Source of the DNA: Chloroflexota bacterium
GTDB lineage: Bacteria; Chloroflexota; Dehalococcoidia; Dehalococcoidales; JACQON01
Length of the DNA: 48,024 nt
NCBI GenBank assembly: GCA_016202545.1
Contig: JACQON010000029.1
Location: 1 to 48,024, forward strand
Direction of reading: 5' to 3'
Below are positions 43,907-48,024 of this stretch, piece by piece (within the stretch, counting starts at the first letter, position 1; each line of letters begins with the position of its first letter). The notes below the pieces were generated by a model that worked only from the letters and a program-made list of their open reading frames with translations, was not told the origin of the DNA and did not search any database. The position numbers and the translations under genes were made by a program.

Positions 43907-46558
43907 TTACATGCCGTGGCATTTCTTATATTTCTTGCCTGAGCCGCAGGGGCAGGGGTCGTTGCGGCCCACCTTGCCGCCGGTTTTGAGCGGCTGTTTG
44001 CCACCGCTGCCAGCCCCTCCGGCGACCGCCCCGGCCATGACCGGCGCCGGCCGGGAGGTCTCCTGCCTCTTGATAGCCATATGGTATATGGTATGGACTA
44101 CGTCATGCTTGATGGTATCCAGGAGCACCTGGAACTGCCGGAACCCCTCACTCTTGTAGGCATCCACCGGGCGTATCTGGCGCAGGCTCTCCCAGCCCGC
44201 CTGCTGGCGCATGTTCTCCATCACGGTCAGATGCTCCACCCACAGGCTGTCCATGACGCGCAGCATTATCAGACGCTCCAGTATCCTCATGTTCTCGGCG
44301 CCCATCTCCTTTTCCCGCTGCTCATAAAGCGCCTCTGCCTGCTCAAGGAGCTTCTCCTCAATCTCCTGGCGGGCCATACGGGAAAGGGCTTCGGCGCTGA
44401 GGGCCGGCGGCAGGGGCAAGATGGAGGAGATATCCTTGACCAGCCCTTCGATGTCCGGCTCATAGCTATGCTCGCCCGCAGTATGGGCGGCCACTATTCT
44501 GCTGACCTCTTCACGTATCATGGACAGGATGTTTGCCTTGAGGTCGGCGCCGCTCAGCATCTTCCTCCGCTCATTATAGGTAAGCTCACGCTGCTTATTG
44601 ACCACATCATCATACTCGACCAGGTGTTTACGCATATCGAAGTTGTAGCCCTCAACGCGGACCTGGGCGTTTTCAATGGCCCGGTTGACCAGCTTATTCT
44701 CGATGGCGGTCTCCTCATCCATGCCAGCCCATTCCATGAGTCCCTTGACCCGGTCGCCGCCGAAGCGCTTCATGATGTCATCTTCCAGGGACACGTAGAA
44801 GCGGGAGCTGCCCGGGTCACCCTGCCGCCCCGACCTGCCCCGGAGCTGGTTATCGATGCGCCGCGCCTCATGGCGCTCGGTGCCGATGACGCGAAGGCCG
44901 CCGCTTCCGACCACCTGCTCATGCCTCTCCCGCCACTGGCGCCGTTCCGGCTCGTCTCCGTCGTCCGGTTCCTTCCCACCGAGCACGATATCAACGCCGC
45001 GCCCGGCCATATTGGTGGCCACGGTCACCATTCCCGGCCTCCCCGCCTGGGCGATGATGTCCGCCTCCTTCTCATGGTACTTGGCGTTGAGCACCTGATA
45101 GGGGATGCCTTTCCTCTTCAGCAGCTCGCTCAGGCTCTCCGACTTCTCGATGGACACGGTGCCGATGAGCACCGGGCTGCCCTGCTGGTGGAGCTGCTCC
45201 ACCTCCCGCACCACGGCTTTGAACTTGGCCGCCTCGTCCTTGTATATCTGGTCAGGGTGGTCAACGCGAATCATCGGCTGGTTGGTGGGAATGCACACCA
45301 CCTCAAGCTTGTATATCTTGTGGAACTCTTCGGCCTCGGTAACGGCGGTGCCGGTCATGCCGGCCAGCTTATCATACATGCGGAAGTAGTTCTGAAAGGT
45401 AATGGTGGCATAGGTCAGGCTCTCCCGCTGGACTTTGACTCCCTCTTTAGCTTCAATAGCCTGGTGCAGCCCTTCCGAATAGCGCCGGCCGAACAGCAGC
45501 CTGCCGGTGAACTCGTCAACGATGATAACCTGGCCGTCTTTCACCACGTAGTCCCGGTCTTTCCTGTAGAGCACCTGGGCTTTGAGGGCGTTGTCCAGGT
45601 AGCGGGTCAGCCCGGCGTTGGCCGGGTCATAGAGATTGGACGACTTGAGCAGGCCGTCCCTGGTCAGCATCTTTTCCACGCTGGCAATGCCGGAATCGGT
45701 GATATTGACCGTGCGCGTCTTTTCGTCAACTGCGTAGTCCTCATTCGAGCGCAGGCGCGGGATGAGGCGGGCGAACACCTGGTACTTGTGCGCCGCCTCC
45801 TCAGCCGGGCCGCTGATGATAAGCGGGGTGCGCGCCTCATCGATGAGGATATTATCTACCTCATCAACGATGGCGTAGTTCAAATGCCGCTGCGCGCACT
45901 GGGACAGGTCCACCACCATGTTGTCACGCAGGTAGTCGAAGCCGAACTCGTTATTGGTGCCGTAGGTGATGTCAGCCCGGTAAGCCTCCTGCCGCGATAC
46001 CGGCCGGAAATGCGGCCACCGCTTATCCCCGGAATCAAAGCCGGGGTCATACAGCCGGGACGGGGTATGCTCATCAGGGGTCTGCTGGGGGTAAATGCTG
46101 GACACGCTCACCCCGAGGGCATGATAGATAGGCGCCATCCAGTAGGGGTCGCGCCGGGCCAGGTAGTCATTGACGGTGACCAGGTGGCAGCCCTGGCCAG
46201 CCAGGGAGTTCAGGTACAGGGGAAGAGTGGCGACCAGGGTCTTACCTTCACCGGTCTTCATCTCGGCAATCATGCCCTGGTGGAGGACGATGCCGCCCAT
46301 CAACTGGACGTCAAAGTGGCGCTGGCCGATGGTCCGCCTGGACGCCTCCCGGACGGCGGCGAAGGCCTCCGGCAGGAGCTCATCCAGCGAAGCCCCGGCC
46401 TCATACCTGGCCTTGAACTCGCCGGTCTTGGCGCGCAGTTCATCATCGCTGAGCCTTTCAAACTCCGGCTCAAGCTCATTTATCTGGTCTACTATGGGCT
46501 GAAGACGCCTGATTACCTTTTCGTTGGAGTCAACCAGTCCACCCAGCCACTTAAGCAT
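43907..46558 (-). CDS. secA: Preprotein translocase ATPase SecA
   Basis: Motor of Sec-dependent export. The 883-residue protein has the Q-motif region, Walker [12 protein letters not shown] near 100-110, the DEVD box ([17 protein letters not shown]), helicase motifs [14 protein letters not shown] and [10 protein letters not shown], and the C-terminal zinc-binding SEC-C tail [13 protein letters not shown] that contacts SecB or ribosomes in other bacteria. It overlaps the DUF2007 gene by eight bases and is part of a prs-DUF2007-secA unit. Confidence 0.97.
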   Translation of the reverse strand: MLKWLGGLVDSNEKVIRRLQPIVDQINELEPEFERLSDDELRAKTGEFKARYEAGASLDELLPEAFAAVREASRRTIGQRHFDVQLMGGIVLHQGMIAEMKTGEGKTLVATLPLYLNSLAGQGCHLVTVNDYLARRDPYWMAPIYHALGVSVSSIYPQQTPDEHTPSRLYDPGFDSGDKRWPHFRPVSRQEAYRADITYGTNNEFGFDYLRDNMVVDLSQCAQRHLNYAIVDEVDNILIDEARTPLIISGPAEEAAHKYQVFARLIPRLRSNEDYAVDEKTRTVNITDSGIASVEKMLTRDGLLKSSNLYDPANAGLTRYLDNALKAQVLYRKDRDYVVKDGQVIIVDEFTGRLLFGRRYSEGLHQAIEAKEGVKVQRESLTYATITFQNYFRMYDKLAGMTGTAVTEAEEFHKIYKLEVVCIPTNQPMIRVDHPDQIYKDEAAKFKAVVREVEQLHQQGSPVLIGTVSIEKSESLSELLKRKGIPYQVLNAKYHEKEADIIAQAGRPGMVTVATNMAGRGVDIVLGGKEPDDGDEPERRQWRERHEQVVGSGGLRVIGTERHEARRIDNQLRGRSGRQGDPGSSRFYVSLEDDIMKRFGGDRVKGLMEWAGMDEETAIENKLVNRAIENAQVRVEGYNFDMRKHLVEYDDVVNKQRELTYNERRKMLSGADLKANILSMIREEVSRIVAAHTAGEHSYEPDIEGLVKDISSILPLPPALSAEALSRMARQEIEEKLLEQAEALYEQREKEMGAENMRILERLIMLRVMDSLWVEHLTVMENMRQQAGWESLRQIRPVDAYKSEGFRQFQVLLDTIKHDVVHTIYHMAIKRQETSRPAPVMAGAVAGGAGSGGKQPLKTGGKVGRNDPCPCGSGKKYKKCHGM

Positions 46559-46781
46559 AATCTTCCCCCTGGACTAATTCCCCCGCCTCATCCGCCATTG
46601 ACTTCCTGACCATGACCTTGACCTCGCCCATGCCATCGACGGCAAACGCGTGGACTGACGGCGCAGCATGGGACTTGAGCAGGCAGGGTATGCCATGGCT
46701 CTCAAGCAGGCCCCTGATAATCTGGGCTTCCGCCTCGCCTTTTGCCCGGTATACCGTTACCAGTTCTTCACCTCTACTCAA
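46551..46781 (-). CDS. DUF2007 protein
   Basis: 76 residues matching the DUF2007 family (putative signal-transducing protein): [20 protein letters not shown] followed by GIPCLLKS and the ending strand [17 protein letters not shown]. No enzyme motif. It overlaps prs upstream and secA downstream by eight bases each, which implies coupled translation. Role unknown. Confidence 0.85.
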   Translation of the reverse strand: MSRGEELVTVYRAKGEAEAQIIRGLLESHGIPCLLKSHAAPSVHAFAVDGMGEVKVMVRKSMADEAGELVQGEDYA

Positions 46782-47712
46782 ACATAGCTCCTATGGAAAG
46801 TCCGGTATGAATCCGGTGGATGGCCTCACCCAGCAGCGGAGCCATGGGTAAAACCGTGACCTTGTCCAGCTTTTTCTCCCCGGTGACGGGGATGGTATCG
46901 GTAACCACCACTTCCTTCACCGGACAGGAGGCTATCCTCTGGATAGCCTGGCCGGAGAAGACCGGATGGGTACAGCAGGCGTACACCTGCCTCGCCCCCT
47001 GCTCCTTCAGGGCAGCCACCGCGCCCACCAGAGAGCTGGCGGTATCTATCTCATCGTCCACGGTAACGGCGGTCTTGTTCTCCACGTCACCTATGACGTT
47101 CAGCATCTCGGTAGTATCGTTATTACCCCGCCGCCTTTTCTCGATGATGGCCAGCGGAGCATGGAGCCTGGCAGCCAGGTCCCGCGCCCGCTTGCTAATG
47201 CCTATATCAGTGGCCACCACCACCAGGTCATCAAGCTGTTTGCCCTTAAAATAATCGCTGAGCAGGTAGAGGGCGGTCAGCTCGTCAACCGGTATATTGA
47301 AAAAGCCCTGAATCTGCGGCGCATGCAGGTCCACCGTCAGCACCCGGCTGGCACCGGCCACGGTGAGAAGGTCAGCCACCAGCCTGGCGGTTATCGGCAC
47401 CCGCGGCTGGTCTTTCTTGTCGGTACGGCTGTAGCCGTAGTAGGGGATTACCGCCGTAATCCGCCCCGCCGAGGCCCTCTTGAAGGCGTCAATCATGATG
47501 AGCAACTCGACCAGGTTCTGGTTTACCGGGAAACAGATAGGCTGGACAACAAAGATGTCGCGCTGGCGCACGTTCTCCAGGACGCGGACGAAGATATTGT
47601 CATTGCTGAACTTGAATACCTCACACTTTCCTAAAGGAATACCCAGATATTCAACCGTCGCCTGGGCCAGAGCAGGATGGGCGTTCCCGGTGAATACCCT
47701 TAGCTCATCCAT
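46774..47712 (-). CDS. prs: Ribose-phosphate pyrophosphokinase
   Basis: Makes PRPP from ribose 5-phosphate and ATP for nucleotide, His and Trp synthesis. The 312-residue protein has FTGNAHPALAQ, the regulatory flexible region, TVDLHAPQIQGFF, KRRRGNN and the PRPP-binding loop VTVDDEIDTASS. I chose the ATG at 47712, which gives MDELRVF and has GGGAGG upstream; an in-frame GTG at 47718 overlaps the ribosome site. It heads the operon that continues into secA. Confidence 0.95.
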   Translation of the reverse strand: MDELRVFTGNAHPALAQATVEYLGIPLGKCEVFKFSNDNIFVRVLENVRQRDIFVVQPICFPVNQNLVELLIMIDAFKRASAGRITAVIPYYGYSRTDKKDQPRVPITARLVADLLTVAGASRVLTVDLHAPQIQGFFNIPVDELTALYLLSDYFKGKQLDDLVVVATDIGISKRARDLAARLHAPLAIIEKRRRGNNDTTEMLNVIGDVENKTAVTVDDEIDTASSLVGAVAALKEQGARQVYACCTHPVFSGQAIQRIASCPVKEVVVTDTIPVTGEKKLDKVTVLPMAPLLGEAIHRIHTGLSIGAMFE

Positions 47713-47754
47713 TAACACCTCCCTCTAAAGCTGTATTTGTCTCACGACACATAC

Positions 47755-47760
47755 ATTATA
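47755..47760 (-). promoter_or_regulatory. Likely -10 of the prs operon
   Basis: A perfect TATAAT on the minus strand, 43 bases before the prs start codon. No good -35 is found at 16-18 bases. Confidence 0.45.
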
Positions 47761-47834
47761 ACATCATTATCCGCCCGCCTCATACCCGTCACTATTGAGA
47801 TTGTTTATCAATTCACTGGATAGAAGTTCAGTAC

Positions 47835-47942
47835 GTCATTGCGAGGGCTTCAGCCTTCAGACCGAGCTTCAGTCCGAGGCCCGAGTTCAGCGTTCGACTG
47901 AGCTCACGCCGAAGTCCCGAGGGCGAAAGTCCGAAGCAATCT
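47835..47942 (+). repeat. Dispersed palindromic repeat, copy D
   Basis: Begins GTCATTGCGAG, has the same CTTCAG-rich core as copy C, then the CGTTCGACTGAGCTCACG stretch shared only with copy A, and ends at CGAAGCAATCT. The loop and right arm of copy C are missing. It is the inverted equivalent of copy A at the other end of the window. Confidence 0.85.
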
Positions 47943-48024
47943 ACCATGCTGGACAACCAGCACCACAAAGGATGAAAATACGGTTTTCTCGCAGTGTACC
48001 GACCTCATCCCCTTTATCCCCTTC

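Larger units (their letters stand above)
47713..48024. other. Region upstream of prs to window end
   Basis: No gene seen in these 312 bases. It contains the prs leader, a TATAAT, repeat copy D and a short unassigned stretch to the window end. Confidence 0.7.

Noticed and set aside
44081-46609. An 842-codon open frame opposite secA
   Set aside because: secA is complete and recognisable; the opposite frame is a GC-driven shadow without motifs.

Overview
The window is GC-rich bacterial chromosome with tightly packed genes on both strands. I found no tRNA, rRNA, CRISPR array or complete mobile element. The gene content suggests an anaerobe of the Chloroflexota, most likely class Dehalococcoidia. 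The reasons are two adenosylcobalamin-dependent ribonucleotide reductases, a cytoplasmic reductive-dehalogenase homologue, an AmmeMemoRadiSam locus, and an otherwise housekeeping set. This assignment is inference; no marker gene for taxonomy was compared.

Layout. 0.1-5.7 kb (+): thiolase, RdhA-like Fe-S protein, CorA, a VUT/YhhQ transporter, an MBL-fold hydrolase and a Mut7-C protein. 5.7-15.7 kb (-): RarA, an Ala-rich coiled-coil protein, the AmmeMemoRadiSam pair (radical SAM enzyme plus a Memo-AMMECR1 fusion), NrdR-NrdJ1 under a promoter with an NrdR-box match, and a CoA-transferase homologue that lacks the catalytic Glu. 15.8-23.5 kb: a small Cys protein and a divergent shikimate-kinase-like protein (+), a GcvT-SHMT fusion and a second NrdJ (-), and ComM (+). 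23.5-34.6 kb (+): DUF2156 protein, TsaC-like protein, RpiB, and a branched-chain amino-acid cluster ilvD-ilvB-ilvN-ilvC-leuA-leuC. In this cluster IlvC carries a C-terminal helix-turn-helix-like extension, and leuD and leuB are missing. 34.6-38.4 kb (+): an AT-rich PD-(D/E)XK-like gene, valS and a universal stress protein. 38.4-41 kb (-): an unknown protein and PolX.

41.0-43.4 kb (-) is an accessory island between polX and the secA operon. It holds a hicB-hicA toxin-antitoxin pair with hicA frameshifted, a small unknown gene, and a HEPN protein paired with a DUF262 protein. The hicBA segment lies between imperfect 28-bp direct repeats made from the polX start, which suggests how it was inserted. 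43.4-47.7 kb (-): prs, a DUF2007 protein, secA and two small genes, mostly overlapping or nearly so.

Four copies of a composite palindromic repeat (GTCATTGCGAG ends, CTTCAG-rich core, GAAGCAATCTC arm) sit in intergenic gaps. Two of them lie at or near the window ends in inverted orientation.

The strongest leads are the IlvC-HTH fusion, the hicBA insertion with its polX-start duplication and hicA frameshift, the HEPN-DUF262 pair, the GcvT-SHMT fusion with a divergent SHMT half, and the CoA-transferase active-site loss.
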